Shown: positions 1 to 10,994 of the stretch, one piece after another
Numbering within the stretch: position 1 is the stretch's first letter
How the letters are laid out: every line of letters starts with the position of its first letter
DNA from: Granulicella mallensis MP5ACTX8
Lineage (GTDB): Bacteria; Acidobacteriota; Terriglobia; Terriglobales; Acidobacteriaceae
DNA length: 64,000 nt
Assembly: GCF_000178955.2 (NCBI RefSeq)
Contig: NC_016631.1
Coordinates: 5,518,001 to 5,582,000, forward strand
Reading direction: 5' to 3'
The notes under the pieces: model-generated
Databases searched by the model: none
Seen by the model: the letters and a program-made list of their open reading frames with translations, nothing else
What the model was told of the DNA's origin: nothing
Position numbers and translations under genes: made by a program

Positions 1-38
1 CCTATCTACTCGAACGACACGATAAGCGAGGAACGACA

Positions 39-377
39 ATGACGAAAGTGGAAGCTATCATTCGCCCCAGCCAATTCGATAAGGTCCAGGAAGCGCTTGC
101 CCAGCTCGGGATTGAAGGTATGACCGTGTCCGAAGTTCGCGGACACGGTCGCCAGAAAGGCCATACCGAGAGCTATCGGGGAAGGGAGTATGCCATCAGC
201 CTGATTCCCAAGGTGCGCATCGAAATTGTTGTTACCGATGAGCGCGTGGAACCTGTGATCGATGCCATCCTTGTGAACGCCGCTACCGGGGAGATCGGGG
301 ATGGAAAGATCTTCCTCTACAAGGCTGAGGATGCCATCCGTATTCGCAACCAGGACCGGGGTGAGATTGCGCTGTAG
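39..377 (+). CDS. glnB: Nitrogen regulatory protein PII (GlnB/GlnK family)
   Basis: Small trimeric signal protein that senses 2-oxoglutarate, ATP/ADP and, by uridylylation, glutamine; it controls ammonium transport and glutamine synthetase. The 112-residue length is exactly that of the family. The T-loop is intact, with Tyr51 (the usual uridylylation site) in the motif YRGREYA at residues 46-52, and the B-loop TGEIGDGKIF follows near residues 83-92. A GAGG ribosome site lies about seven bases before the ATG. In many bacteria the upstream partner is amtB, which would fall just before this window, so a GlnK role is possible; GlnB and GlnK cannot be separated from sequence alone. Confidence 0.95.
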   Translation: MTKVEAIIRPSQFDKVQEALAQLGIEGMTVSEVRGHGRQKGHTESYRGREYAISLIPKVRIEIVVTDERVEPVIDAILVNAATGEIGDGKIFLYKAEDAIRIRNQDRGEIAL

Positions 378-434
378 CTTGCGGTTGGTTTCCTAGTCAA
401 TTCCCGGTTCAGGCCGAGAGCCCCTGCGGGAACC

Positions 435-929
435 TTAGTTGTACTGAAGCTCGTGCGGCGCGGGCCAGGTCATCGTGCCGTCGGCGCGATTCACATACAT
501 GAAGACCTTGTGGTCGCCGTTCACGCGGACGGCGACGATAATGCCCGTGCCAAACGTCCCCGTGCCGTCGGTCTTCGAGATATCGACGTGATGCGAGAGG
601 ACGGGCCCCTTGACCGGACTGTCGATCGTCCAGTCTTCGGTGAAGCGATTGAGCGAATAGCCGGAGTACTTATCGGGATGCTGCTGCCAGTTGGGATCGT
701 TGTTATAGATGCCGTAGGCCTTGCTGTAGTCCTTCGCCTCGAGCGCGTCGAAGAAGGTGTTCACCTTGTGCTCGGTGCTGAGATTGGAGAAGAGCCATCC
801 GTGGCCCAGCATGAAGCCGGCAAGCGTCAGCACGACGAAGAGCAGAATAAGCACACCGCCGGCGATCAGCAGGTTGCGGTTCAGGTTTTCGCGGCGGGCA
901 TTGTAGGCAGGGGCGTCCAGCAGGCTCAT
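435..929 (-). CDS. Membrane-anchored hypothetical protein
   Basis: A 164-residue protein with one hydrophobic segment at about residues 20-42, followed by a soluble domain of about 120 residues rich in aromatic and charged residues. The N-terminus before the membrane segment is short and basic, so the soluble part probably faces the periplasm. The layout (single anchor plus a small alpha/beta domain containing a DALEAKDYSKAY helix) resembles the cytochrome-oxidase-assembly/Tim21-like anchored domains, but that is only a structural impression. It is convergent with the PII gene and lies 24 bases upstream of the yraN start on the other side, in the same orientation. Function unknown. Confidence 0.7.
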   Translation of the reverse strand: MSLLDAPAYNARRENLNRNLLIAGGVLILLFVVLTLAGFMLGHGWLFSNLSTEHKVNTFFDALEAKDYSKAYGIYNNDPNWQQHPDKYSGYSLNRFTEDWTIDSPVKGPVLSHHVDISKTDGTGTFGTGIIVAVRVNGDHKVFMYVNRADGTMTWPAPHELQYN

Positions 930-953
930 GATTCGGTTTCCTCTTCTGGAATA

Positions 954-1445
954 TTAGACACCGGAGTGGCGTAATTCGGCATGGGCGGAGAAAGCATCGC
1001 GAAAGTGTTCGAACGCCGCCCCCTCGGGCAGCAGGTAGACCGAGAGCACATCGAAGCGGATCGGGATGCGATCACGATGGGGTTCGGGGATCTGGCGAAG
1101 GTACGCCGCGGCCATGCGGCGGAGGACGCGCTGCTTGTAGAGGTCGACCTGGCTCTCGGCGGTGGCGAGGTCCCGGGCCGTGCGGGTCTTGATCTCGAAG
1201 ATCACGAGCGTGTCTCCGTCCCAGGCAACGAGGTCGAGGTCTCCCTTGATGCGGTCGGCCTTCCAGCGGCGCGCGACGATCGTATATCCCAGCGAGCGGA
1301 GGTGGAAGCAGGCTGCATCTTCGCCTTGTTCTCCGGTAAGAAGATGCTGAGGCCTGGGACTGCCGTTGGAGTTGCGCGCAGCCAGACGCTGCAGCGCAAG
1401 GTAGGCACGGCGTTCCAGGCCGAGCGTGAACGTGGCAAGGCTCAT
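954..1445 (-). CDS. yraN: YraN/UPF0102 family endonuclease-like protein
   Basis: About 163 residues. It carries the signature of the YraN family, a restriction-endonuclease-like fold: a glutamate in GEQGEDAA, then GDLDLVAWDGDTLVIFEIKTR, whose acidic residues and E-x-K form the PD-(D/E)XK core. The true nuclease substrate of this family is not settled; a link to recombination or DNA processing is usual. An in-frame start 60 bases further upstream (1505) exists, but ATG 1445 gives a protein of normal length that begins just before the conserved region. Probably co-transcribed with the anchored hypothetical downstream. Confidence 0.85.
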   Translation of the reverse strand: MSLATFTLGLERRAYLALQRLAARNSNGSPRPQHLLTGEQGEDAACFHLRSLGYTIVARRWKADRIKGDLDLVAWDGDTLVIFEIKTRTARDLATAESQVDLYKQRVLRRMAAAYLRQIPEPHRDRIPIRFDVLSVYLLPEGAAFEHFRDAFSAHAELRHSGV

Positions 1446-1536
1446 GCGGAGAGAATAACGCGAGAATGGGGCGTTTGTGACGGGACTCTTCGCAAAAAGG
1501 CCCAAAATATCGCACGAATCGCCGGATAGAGCCCAA

Positions 1537-3275
<1,739 letters not shown>

Positions 3276-3334
3276 CAGGATAAAAGCCCCGAAGGGGCGA
3301 TTCATACCAGCCCAGGGCGTAGCCCAAGACGCGT

Positions 3335-3377
3335 AACCAGAAGCGGCGTGAGAGCAGATCTCACGCCGCTTCTGGTT
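3335..3377. terminator. Perfect 19-bp hairpin after pyrG
   Basis: Left arm 3335-3353 and right arm 3359-3377 are perfect reverse complements around a five-base loop; the stem contains AGAAGCGGCGTGAGA. No T-run follows, so it is not a textbook intrinsic terminator. It may instead protect the pyrG 3' end. Confidence 0.55.
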
Positions 3378-3411
3378 ATTGGGGAAAGAGAATGACTGGA
3401 CGTGGAGAGAC

Positions 3412-3606
3412 GCTTTTGCTTTTCTGGTTGTCATTCCGAGCGTAGCGAGCGAACCTGCTGTCTCCCGTTCTTCGTTCGTATCACCCAGAAGCGCACGAGC
3501 TAAAACGGGCAGTTTTGAACGGACGCATAACATTTGCGGTGATACTGGCGAAAAGCGGGAGACAGCAGGTTCGCTCGCTACGCTCGGAATGACAACCAGA
3601 AAAGCA
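3412..3606. repeat. Facing pair of REP-like elements (family 1)
   Basis: The arm at 3412-3466 and its reverse complement at 3556-3606 share the edges GCTTTTCTGGTTGTCATTCC and CAGCAGGTTCG; the centre of each is a small palindrome (GAGCGTAGCGAGCG). This is the family whose relatives occur inside rnr and mutM and near 51706-51913. The 90 bases between the arms show no gene. Confidence 0.85.
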
Positions 3607-3756
3607 AGTGCAAAGACGAAACAAGGGCACGCAGAGGACTGAAAGATCAACCATCGTGGCGCAACCGATGAGTCGGGCCTTCAGCCCTCTGCTTTACTTA
3701 CCCAATTACCCAGGGCTACGCCCTGGGCTGGTATAGAACGCCCCTTTGGGGCTTTG

Positions 3757-4030
3757 CACTCGGTCTAACTCAGCGTCGCACTTCCAAGCCTTGCGACCTG
3801 GGTGAGGATAATGTCGTCCCTGTCGGCTTGGAGCTTTACAACCAATAATCGATCAAACCAACACCTGTTTTATTAGCGAATAATCGACGCGTCTATATAG
3901 AAAGAGACGTGGGCTTCTCTAAAAGGGATGACATCGGCGCCTCAAGAATAATTCTCTCCGCTACCGCGTCTTCTGCCGCGCATTTCCGTCTCTATCGATA
4001 AGGGTTACCCAAAGGCTGGAGGGACGGACG
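3757..4030. other. Non-coding stretch before the exported-protein run
   Basis: No gene is visible. It is more AT-rich than its surroundings (around 3840-3900), with a TCTATATAG near 3888 that could be part of a promoter for the gene at 4031; no clear -35 was seen. Confidence 0.4.
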
Positions 4031-4798
4031 ATGCGGCAAGGATTAGCCGGGGCGGCAGTGTTGACGATATTGGCAAGCGCGATGCTCTTCCCTGCCTTTT
4101 CGGCGCGGGCGCAGGAGCCGGCGGAGCAAGGCTCGCAAAGAGGGCAGTTTGCCGGTATGCAGCGCGTCAGTGGTGAGATCACGGCGGTTTCAGGCACGAA
4201 CGTGACCGTCAAGACCACCGAGGGGGAGACCGTCCAGATCACGACCACTCCCAATACGCGGGTGATGAAGGGCCGCGGCGTCACCGTCAAAATCACCGAC
4301 CTGAAGGCGGGCGATGGCGTGCTGGCGATGGGCAATCTCGATGCGCCGAACAAGACCTTGCACGCGGCGATGGTGATGGCCACCGATGCCGCGCAGCTGA
4401 AGACCATGAAAGAGAACCTCGGCAAGACCTACATCCTGGGCAAGGTGACGGCCATCGATGCGGACAACGCGAAGATGACGGTGCAACGGCTGGATGGCGT
4501 CTCGCAGACGATTGGCTTCGATGAGACGACCTCTTTCAAACGCGGTCGCATCGGGCGCGGCATGGGCATGGGAGATGCCGGTACTGGCAACGCAGCGGCC
4601 AACGCCCCCGCAGCTACAGGTGAGAGCATCACCCTGGCCGATATAAAAGTTGGCGACACGGTGAGCGGAACCGGGTCTGTAAAGAGTGGCGTCTTCGTAC
4701 CGGCTCAACTGACAGTGGGCGCACCCGGACAGGGACGGCGTCGCGAAGGCCAGCCCCAGAGCACACCTGCAGAGACACCAGGGCCAGGAGCCAAATAG
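4031..4798 (+). CDS. Exported DUF5666-like protein
   Basis: A 255-residue exported protein. The N-terminus is a signal peptide ending near ARAQ (residues 25-28). Two similar beta-rich units follow, at about residues 45-115 and 135-225, each with the pattern V.G.I/V-T-A-I/V...(N/T)-V/M-T-V-(K/Q) and then L.DIKVGD or ITDLKAGD; this is the layout of DUF5666 domains. The tail is Gly/Arg/Pro-rich and probably disordered. GGAGGG lies six bases before the ATG. It is 89 bases upstream of the TonB-dependent receptor on the same strand and may share its transcript. Biochemical role unknown. Confidence 0.75.
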   Translation: MRQGLAGAAVLTILASAMLFPAFSARAQEPAEQGSQRGQFAGMQRVSGEITAVSGTNVTVKTTEGETVQITTTPNTRVMKGRGVTVKITDLKAGDGVLAMGNLDAPNKTLHAAMVMATDAAQLKTMKENLGKTYILGKVTAIDADNAKMTVQRLDGVSQTIGFDETTSFKRGRIGRGMGMGDAGTGNAAANAPAATGESITLADIKVGDTVSGTGSVKSGVFVPAQLTVGAPGQGRRREGQPQSTPAETPGPGAK

Positions 4799-4887
4799 CG
4801 CAGACCAGCTAACCTGCGCGAATCATCATCCACACAGGATGGGGCCAGTTCGATTGTGATCCGCCGAAGAGTTCGGCGACAGAGGGA

Positions 4888-7800
4888 GTGTACGTGGCTG
4901 TTTGGATAACGAAACGACGGGCGGCGATGGGACTCGCAGCGCTGACTCTGGTTGTAACCGCCGAGGCGCAGAACCCGGCTTCGCCGGATGCAAACAGCAC
5001 TACTCCTCAGACCTCCTCTACACCTGCTCCCGCACAGAACACTGCCAGCGCGCCTTCCGCCCAGGGTGGCACAATTCACGGCACCGTCGTAGCCGGAACA
5101 GCGGGCAAGGCGGGCGGGGTTCCCCTGCCGGGAGTCGCCATCACAGCGACCAATACCTTGACGGGCAAGAAGTACACGACCTCGACGGACATCGACGGGG
5201 CCTATGCGATGAAGATTCCTCGCAACGGACGTTATGTAGTGCGCGCAGAGCTGGCTGGATTTGCCACGACAACCCAGGAGACGGTCTTGACCGGCGTAGA
5301 GGCGGAGGCAGCGGAAAAAGCCATCACCATCGTGGCAAAGCCGACCGACTTCGGTATGCAGTTGGCCAGCCGCGCCGAGGCTGCCGCAGCCAAGCAGGAG
5401 GCGGCCACAACGTCCTTGCAGGGAACAGGCGCAAGAGGAGCGAACCTGGCGCGTGGCGTACAAAGCCTGAGCCTGAGCGCAGGAGAACAGGACACCGTCG
5501 ATGCCAGCGCGACGACCGGCAATGCAGGAGGCGGTGCGGGTGAAGCTCCCCCTTCCCTTGGGGGGCTTGGGGATAGCGGCGGGGCTGATTCCATTGCGGT
5601 GAGCGGCCAGCAGGGCCAGACGAATCCGCTGGCGAACTACAGCGAAGATGAGATTCGGCAACGCGTACAGGATGCCGTCGATCAAGCCAAAGCCAATGGA
5701 CAACTTCCTTCCGGTTCCGATCCGACCAATGTCATCGTAGGCATGTTCGGCGGCATGATGGGTGGCGGAGCAGGTGGTGGCGGTGGCCGAGGGAGTGGAG
5801 GCGGCGGTGGTCGCGGCGGACGTGGCGGAGGCGGTGGTGGCGGCGGTGGATTTGGAAGCGGAGGATTCCGCAACTTCAATCCCGCACAGCCTCATGGCAG
5901 CATCTTCTACCAGGGCAGCAACTCGTCGCTGAACTCGGCACCGTGGTCTCCCTCGCTGCAACCCCTGACCAATCCTTCCGCGTATTCCAATCGGTTTGGC
6001 CTGAGTATCGCCGGGTCTCCCTATATTCCAGGGCTGACGAAGCCAAGCACCAAACAGTTTGTCTTCATCAATCTGACTGGGCAGAAGAACCTGAATGCGT
6101 TTCTCGCCACAGGCCGGGTACCGACAGCGCTGGAGCGTGAGGGAGACTTTTCGCAGTCGACGCTGGGCTCGGGCAACAATGCCACCCCAGTAGAGCTCTT
6201 TGATCCAACGACCGGAAACCCCATATCGGGAAACAACCTGGCCAATACTAGTCTTCCCATCTCTCCCGTGGCCCAGCAGTTGTTGAACTACTATCCTGCG
6301 CCGAACATTCCGGAAAACTCCCAGGCCTACAACTACCAGACGATCTCGAATGCAGGCAGCAACAACGTCGCGATCAACACGCGTTACATTCGGACGATTG
6401 GCAACGCCCCAAGCTTTGGACGAGGCAGCGGTGGTGGTGGAAGGCGCGGCGGCAACACGAATGCCCCGCCCGCCCTGCGGCAGAACGTCAATATCGGCTA
6501 CAACTACTCGCACTCCGCGCAGGATAACCGGAACATCTTCCTGGCGCTGGGCGGCGCGAGTGAGACCGACGGCAATGGGCTGAATGCGGGCTACACGATC
6601 GGCTATGGAAGGCTCTCCAACAATGCCAGCCTGAACTGGAACCGGCTGGACTCGAAGACACGCAACTACTTCACGGACACGGCGAACAATCCGTCGGCGA
6701 CCGTAGGCCTGAACGTTCCGAACCAGGCCGGAGGCTTTGCCGATCCGCGTTTCTATAACGGCCTGCCAAGCTTCAGCATCAGCAATTTCCAGACGCTCTC
6801 AAACCAGACGCCCAGCCAGACCATCAACCAGACCATCAGCTTCTCGGACTTTGTGGCCTGGCGGCATAAGAAGCACAACATGCGCTATGGGTTCGACATT
6901 CGCCGAGTTCACGCGGATTCTATTGGCGGCAATAATCCCCTGGGCTCGTACACCTTTACCGGCTTTGCGACGGCAAGCCCCGCGGATCAACGCGCCGGAA
7001 CCGCGGGACAGGCGAACGCCAGCGGCGATGGCTTCGCCGACTTCCTGCTTGGCCTGCCCGGAAGCACCAGCCTGCAGGCCGGGCTGTACAAGATCTATCT
7101 GCGCGAGAACGCATATGACGGCTATGCCCAGGATGACTACCGCGTATCGGCCGATGTAACAATCAACGCCGGCCTGCGCTACGAGTACTTCGCGCCCTAC
7201 ACCGAGAAGAACAACCGGCTTGTGAACCTGGATCACGACGCAACCTTCTCCGCGGCTTCGATTCACCCTGTACAGCCGGGGGCTCCGGGATTTCCCACCA
7301 GCCTCGTCAATCCTGACCGCACGATGTTCTCTCCGCGCTTCGGCATCGCCTGGAAGCCTAAGTTCGTCAAGGAGACCGTGGTGCGCGGCGGCTACGGCAT
7401 CAACTACAACACCGGGCAGTTTGCGACCTTCGCGAGATCGCTCTCTCACCAGGTCCCCTTTGCAAACACGCAGACCAACGATGTGCCGACGCCCACCGAA
7501 ACCAATCCGAATCCAACGCCTACAGGCTGCACCACGCTTACACCTTCAACGCCCAACCCAACCCTTACCCTGGCGAACGGATTCGGCTGCTCGACGTCGG
7601 AGACGATCCAGAACAACTGGGCCGTGGACAAGAACTACCGGCTGGGCATGGTGCAGGTCTACAACCTGAATATTCAGCGGACCTTCCCGCTGGGCATCGT
7701 GTTCAACATCGGCTACAACGGCTCCAAGGGAAGCAAGCTGGACGTAGTGGGCTCGCCAAATGGAACGCCTTCCGGCACTACCACGCCGGGGATTGCGCCG

Positions 7801-8550
7801 TTCGACTTTGAACAGGCCGCGGCGGAGTCGCGCTCCAGCCAACTGGTCGTCAGCGCGCAGAAGCGGCAGCAGAAGGGCATTGCGCTGGGCTTTACCTATA
7901 CGTATTCGCACACCATCGACAACGCCTCGGGCGTCGGCGGAGCTGTTGGCACTCCGATCCAGAACTTCTATCGCCTCGACCTCGAAGAGGGCAACTCGAG
8001 TTTCGATCAGCGGCACAACCTGACGGGCAACTGGGTGCTTGAGCTTCCATTCGGACCGAACCGTGCGTTCTTCAACAAGGGCGGCATGTCCTCCAAGCTG
8101 CTGGATGGCTTCTCGCTGAGCGGTACATTCACCTTCGCGACCGGAACCTATTACACACCGACATACTCCGGCAACCAGGCGGAAGCCGCGTCGGGCAATA
8201 CCTTCATACAGCGCCCGGACCGCAACTTCAATCAACCGTTGAAGGGCCCTGGAGCAGTCCAGGAGTTCTTCAACAAAGCCGCATTCACAGCACCTGCCTC
8301 AGGCCAGTACGGAACCGCCTCCCAAGGTTCGATCGAAGGCCCTGGAACGGTGTCGGTCAACGCCTCTCTATCACGCACCGTGCAGCTCGGCGGCACCAAC
8401 TCATTCGAGGCCCGCGTGACGGCAAGCAATGTGTTCAACACCGTGCAGTACAACGGCATCAACACGACGGAGAACAGCGCGAACTTTGGCGAGGTCACCA
8501 GCGCCGCGACCATGCGCTCATTGCTGGTGCAGGCGAGATATCGGTTCTAG
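4888..8550 (+). CDS. Oar-like TonB-dependent receptor with carboxypeptidase-regulatory domain
   Basis: A large outer-membrane protein of about 1220 residues. A signal peptide (ALTLVVTAEAQ) precedes a low-complexity linker and a carboxypeptidase-regulatory-like domain at about residues 60-135 (GVAITATN..TGKKYTTSTDIDGAY). A very glycine-rich stretch lies at about 285-325, and a long beta-barrel region ends in Arg-Tyr-Arg-Phe, a terminal aromatic as expected for BAM-inserted barrels. The start is GTG. GTG 4888 touches its GAGGGAG, so GTG 4894 (five bases from it) is a better initiation site. Proteins of this type are very abundant in Acidobacteriota, and the ligand cannot be inferred. It is followed at once by two VWFA proteins. 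Confidence 0.88.
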   Translation: MYVAVWITKRRAAMGLAALTLVVTAEAQNPASPDANSTTPQTSSTPAPAQNTASAPSAQGGTIHGTVVAGTAGKAGGVPLPGVAITATNTLTGKKYTTSTDIDGAYAMKIPRNGRYVVRAELAGFATTTQETVLTGVEAEAAEKAITIVAKPTDFGMQLASRAEAAAAKQEAATTSLQGTGARGANLARGVQSLSLSAGEQDTVDASATTGNAGGGAGEAPPSLGGLGDSGGADSIAVSGQQGQTNPLANYSEDEIRQRVQDAVDQAKANGQLPSGSDPTNVIVGMFGGMMGGGAGGGGGRGSGGGGGRGGRGGGGGGGGGFGSGGFRNFNPAQPHGSIFYQGSNSSLNSAPWSPSLQPLTNPSAYSNRFGLSIAGSPYIPGLTKPSTKQFVFINLTGQKNLNAFLATGRVPTALEREGDFSQSTLGSGNNATPVELFDPTTGNPISGNNLANTSLPISPVAQQLLNYYPAPNIPENSQAYNYQTISNAGSNNVAINTRYIRTIGNAPSFGRGSGGGGRRGGNTNAPPALRQNVNIGYNYSHSAQDNRNIFLALGGASETDGNGLNAGYTIGYGRLSNNASLNWNRLDSKTRNYFTDTANNPSATVGLNVPNQAGGFADPRFYNGLPSFSISNFQTLSNQTPSQTINQTISFSDFVAWRHKKHNMRYGFDIRRVHADSIGGNNPLGSYTFTGFATASPADQRAGTAGQANASGDGFADFLLGLPGSTSLQAGLYKIYLRENAYDGYAQDDYRVSADVTINAGLRYEYFAPYTEKNNRLVNLDHDATFSAASIHPVQPGAPGFPTSLVNPDRTMFSPRFGIAWKPKFVKETVVRGGYGINYNTGQFATFARSLSHQVPFANTQTNDVPTPTETNPNPTPTGCTTLTPSTPNPTLTLANGFGCSTSETIQNNWAVDKNYRLGMVQVYNLNIQRTFPLGIVFNIGYNGSKGSKLDVVGSPNGTPSGTTTPGIAPFDFEQAAAESRSSQLVVSAQKRQQKGIALGFTYTYSHTIDNASGVGGAVGTPIQNFYRLDLEEGNSSFDQRHNLTGNWVLELPFGPNRAFFNKGGMSSKLLDGFSLSGTFTFATGTYYTPTYSGNQAEAASGNTFIQRPDRNFNQPLKGPGAVQEFFNKAAFTAPASGQYGTASQGSIEGPGTVSVNASLSRTVQLGGTNSFEARVTASNVFNTVQYNGINTTENSANFGEVTSAATMRSLLVQARYRF

Positions 8551-8654
8551 TTTTTGCTCTCGTGTTTCAGGGTGGCGGCTAATAATGAGTTTTAGTCAGC
8601 TACGAGCGATGAGGGATTTAGCGATGAGGTTTTTGAGTTGGTCAGGAGTTTAGT

Positions 8655-10808
8655 ATGCGGCGTCTTGTAGCGGCTTTGACGGTGGTAGGACTTGGGTTGG
8701 GAAACCCGATGGGCATTGCTGCGCAGAATGCTCCGCAGCAAAACTCCCAGGGTCAGTACACGATGACGGTGAACGCCAATATCGTACTGACCAACGTGGT
8801 GGTCCGCGACAAGAAGACCGGCGAACTGGTGAAGGGGCTGAAGGCCAGCGACTTCCATATCGTCGAAGACAAGAAGGCACAGACCATCGCCAGCTTCGAC
8901 TACCAGAACGTCGATCAGGCCGCGGTGCTCGCGGAGAAGACGACAGCTACGGGCAAAGCCTCGATCGCCGACCTGCTGGAAAACAACTTTGCGGCCAGCC
9001 CCAAGCAGTTGCACGACCATCGCCTGATCGTAATGTTCTTCGACCTGAGCTCCATGCAGGATGAAGATATCGACCGCGCGGTGGATGCGGCGAACGACTA
9101 TGTGAACAAGAAGATGGAGCCTGCGGATCTTGTCGCGCTGGTCAGCATGTCGACCGGCCTGACCATGGACCAGGATTTCACCAACGACAAAGCCGCCCTG
9201 CTGAAGGGACTCGCCAAGTACAACGGCAGCGACGAGACGGGCTTTGCCAATGGCGGCACAGGATCGACCGACGGCACCAGCGACGACACCACGGCCTTCG
9301 CCGCGGACGACACGGAGTACAACAGCCTGAACACGGATCGCGAGCTGCTGGCCATTCGCGCCATCTCCAAGAGCCTGGAGCGCGTCGATCAACGCAAGTC
9401 CATGCTGTATTTCTCGGGCGGACTGACACGCAACGGCATCGAGAATCAGGCCAGCCTGCGTGCCGCCACCAACGAAGCCGCCAAGGCGAATCTTGCGATC
9501 TACAGCGTCGACACGCGCGGCCTGCAGGCACTGCCGCCGGTCGGCGATGCCAGCAAGGGCAGTCTTCGCGGCAACTCGGCTTATAGCGGCGCAGCCGTGA
9601 CGGCACAGTTCAGCGCCAACTACGGCTCCCAGGAGACGCTGTCTACCCTGAGCGCGGATACGGGCGGCAAGGCCTTCTTCGACTCGAACGATTTTGGTCC
9701 GGCGTTTCAGCAGGTGCAGCACGACACCGAGGCTTACTACATCCTGGGCTTCCACTCTACCAACCAGGCGCACGATGGAACGTTCCGCCATCTCACCATC
9801 ACGGTCAACCGCAAAGACGTGAAGATCGATTTCCGTCCGGGGTACTTCGCTCCAGCCGACTTCCAGCACCAGAAGACCGAGGACCGCGAACTCGCACTGA
9901 CCGAACAGATGCGCAGCGACCTTCCGGCGACCGATGTTGCGGTCTATCTCCAGGCGCTCTACTTCCGGCAGAGCGAGAATCTTTTCTACGTCCCCGTCAG
10001 CCTGCTCGTTCCGGGCTCGCAGATTCCGTTTGAGAAGAATGGCGAGCGCGATAAGGCGAGCCTCGACATTCTCGGCCAGGTACGGAATGGCCAGGGCATT
10101 GCCGTGGGCAATGTGCGCGACACGGTCAAGCTGGCGCTCGATCAGTCGCAACAGGTACAGCGGAAGAACATTCAGTACTCGACCGGCTTCTCGCTCGCTC
10201 CGGGCAAGTATCACCTGAAGTTCGTGGTGCGCGAAAACCAGACCGGCAATCTGGGCAGCTTTGAGACGGACATCAACGTACCCGACCTGAAGAAGGTTCC
10301 GCTGAAGCTGAGTTCGGTGGTGCTGGCCAGCCAGCGCACTCCCAACACGGTCAAGAACTCGAAGAACCTGCTGGTGCGCGATGGCCTGGAGTGGGTGCCG
10401 AATGTAGCCCATGTCTTCCGGCAGGACCAGCACCTGTACTTCCTCTACGAGGTCTACGATCCTTCGAGGCAGAAGGGCGCAGCAGAGCCTGCGGCCTCTC
10501 CTGGGCTGGGGCGCCGCGAGGGAGGCCCGGTGCATGTACTGACCAGCATCGAGTTCCTGAGCGGCGGCACCAAGGTCTACGAGACGCCCCTGGTAACGGC
10601 GAATATCGTCAATACTCCGGACCGTGGAGCCGTGGCGTTCCAGTTCGACGTTCCACTCGCGCAGTTGAAGGCCGGAACGTACATCTGCCAAGTAAACGTG
10701 ATCGACGACGCGGACGGTAGCTTCAGCTTCCCACGTATAGCGCTGCGGGTTACGCCCGCGGCGGTAACGGCAACTCCAGTAGACGCGCCTAAGACGCCTG
10801 CTCAGTAG
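8655..10808 (+). CDS. Exported VWFA-related protein (acidobacterial type)
   Basis: 717 residues with a signal peptide ending near GIAAQ. An N-terminal beta-rich segment (NVVVRDKKTGELVKGLKASDF) is followed by a von Willebrand A-type domain from about residue 115, with a MIDAS-like DLSSM after LIVMFF. The C-terminal 300 residues look beta-rich and are not recognised. This architecture matches the acidobacterial VWFA family, whose members are exported and presumed to mediate metal-dependent adhesion or assembly; no function is proven. AGGAG precedes the ATG by six bases. It follows the TonB-dependent receptor by about 100 bases, and a second, shorter family member comes next. Confidence 0.85.
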   Translation: MRRLVAALTVVGLGLGNPMGIAAQNAPQQNSQGQYTMTVNANIVLTNVVVRDKKTGELVKGLKASDFHIVEDKKAQTIASFDYQNVDQAAVLAEKTTATGKASIADLLENNFAASPKQLHDHRLIVMFFDLSSMQDEDIDRAVDAANDYVNKKMEPADLVALVSMSTGLTMDQDFTNDKAALLKGLAKYNGSDETGFANGGTGSTDGTSDDTTAFAADDTEYNSLNTDRELLAIRAISKSLERVDQRKSMLYFSGGLTRNGIENQASLRAATNEAAKANLAIYSVDTRGLQALPPVGDASKGSLRGNSAYSGAAVTAQFSANYGSQETLSTLSADTGGKAFFDSNDFGPAFQQVQHDTEAYYILGFHSTNQAHDGTFRHLTITVNRKDVKIDFRPGYFAPADFQHQKTEDRELALTEQMRSDLPATDVAVYLQALYFRQSENLFYVPVSLLVPGSQIPFEKNGERDKASLDILGQVRNGQGIAVGNVRDTVKLALDQSQQVQRKNIQYSTGFSLAPGKYHLKFVVRENQTGNLGSFETDINVPDLKKVPLKLSSVVLASQRTPNTVKNSKNLLVRDGLEWVPNVAHVFRQDQHLYFLYEVYDPSRQKGAAEPAASPGLGRREGGPVHVLTSIEFLSGGTKVYETPLVTANIVNTPDRGAVAFQFDVPLAQLKAGTYICQVNVIDDADGSFSFPRIALRVTPAAVTATPVDAPKTPAQ

Positions 10809-10848
10809 ATTCGCAGGGTCCCATCCTGCTTGGCGAAGAGGGGCCCTG

Positions 10849-10890
10849 CAGTGACAAGATGAAGAGACAACAGTGACAAGATGGAGAGAC
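10849..10890. repeat. Tandem direct repeat, 22-base unit, two copies
   Basis: CAGTGACAAGATGAAGAGAC and a one-base variant follow each other in the gap between the two VWFA genes, just after a GCAGGGTCCC/GGGGCCCTGC stem (10813-10849). It may be a simple slippage duplication. Confidence 0.7.
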
Positions 10891-10994
10891 TTGCTGGCCG
10901 CCGTTAGCGTCTAATCCTTCCAGACCTCGTATCTTTCCTGCGACGGGGCTATGCGACGGAGATAACTTGCATCTCCGATCGAACAAAGGAACTT

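Larger units (their letters stand above)
3283..3756. repeat. Nested inverted repeat complex downstream of pyrG
   Basis: The 755-base gap between pyrG and the next gene is mostly repeat. The outer arms, 3283-3327 and 3708-3756, are inverted copies of each other; each holds the small palindromes GCCCCGAAGGGGC-like and CCCAGGGC-TAC-GCCCTGGG-like, plus CATACCAGC or GTATAGAAC joints. Inside lie a perfect hairpin (3335-3377) and a second facing pair from another repeat family (3412-3606). The same outer family recurs at 27184-27383. Confidence 0.85.

Noticed and set aside
3379..3642. 87-codon open frame across the family-1 pair
   Set aside because: Both ends are repeat arms read through; stop-free repeats explain the open frame.
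5682..5879. Proline-rich open frame opposite the glycine-rich receptor segment
   Set aside because: Poly-proline is simply the reverse reading of GGC/GGT glycine codons.
8592..10691. 699-codon open frame antisense to the long VWFA gene
   Set aside because: Shadow of a real gene: Arg/Val/Ala-rich translation, no ribosome site, and the sense strand has a signal peptide and domain.
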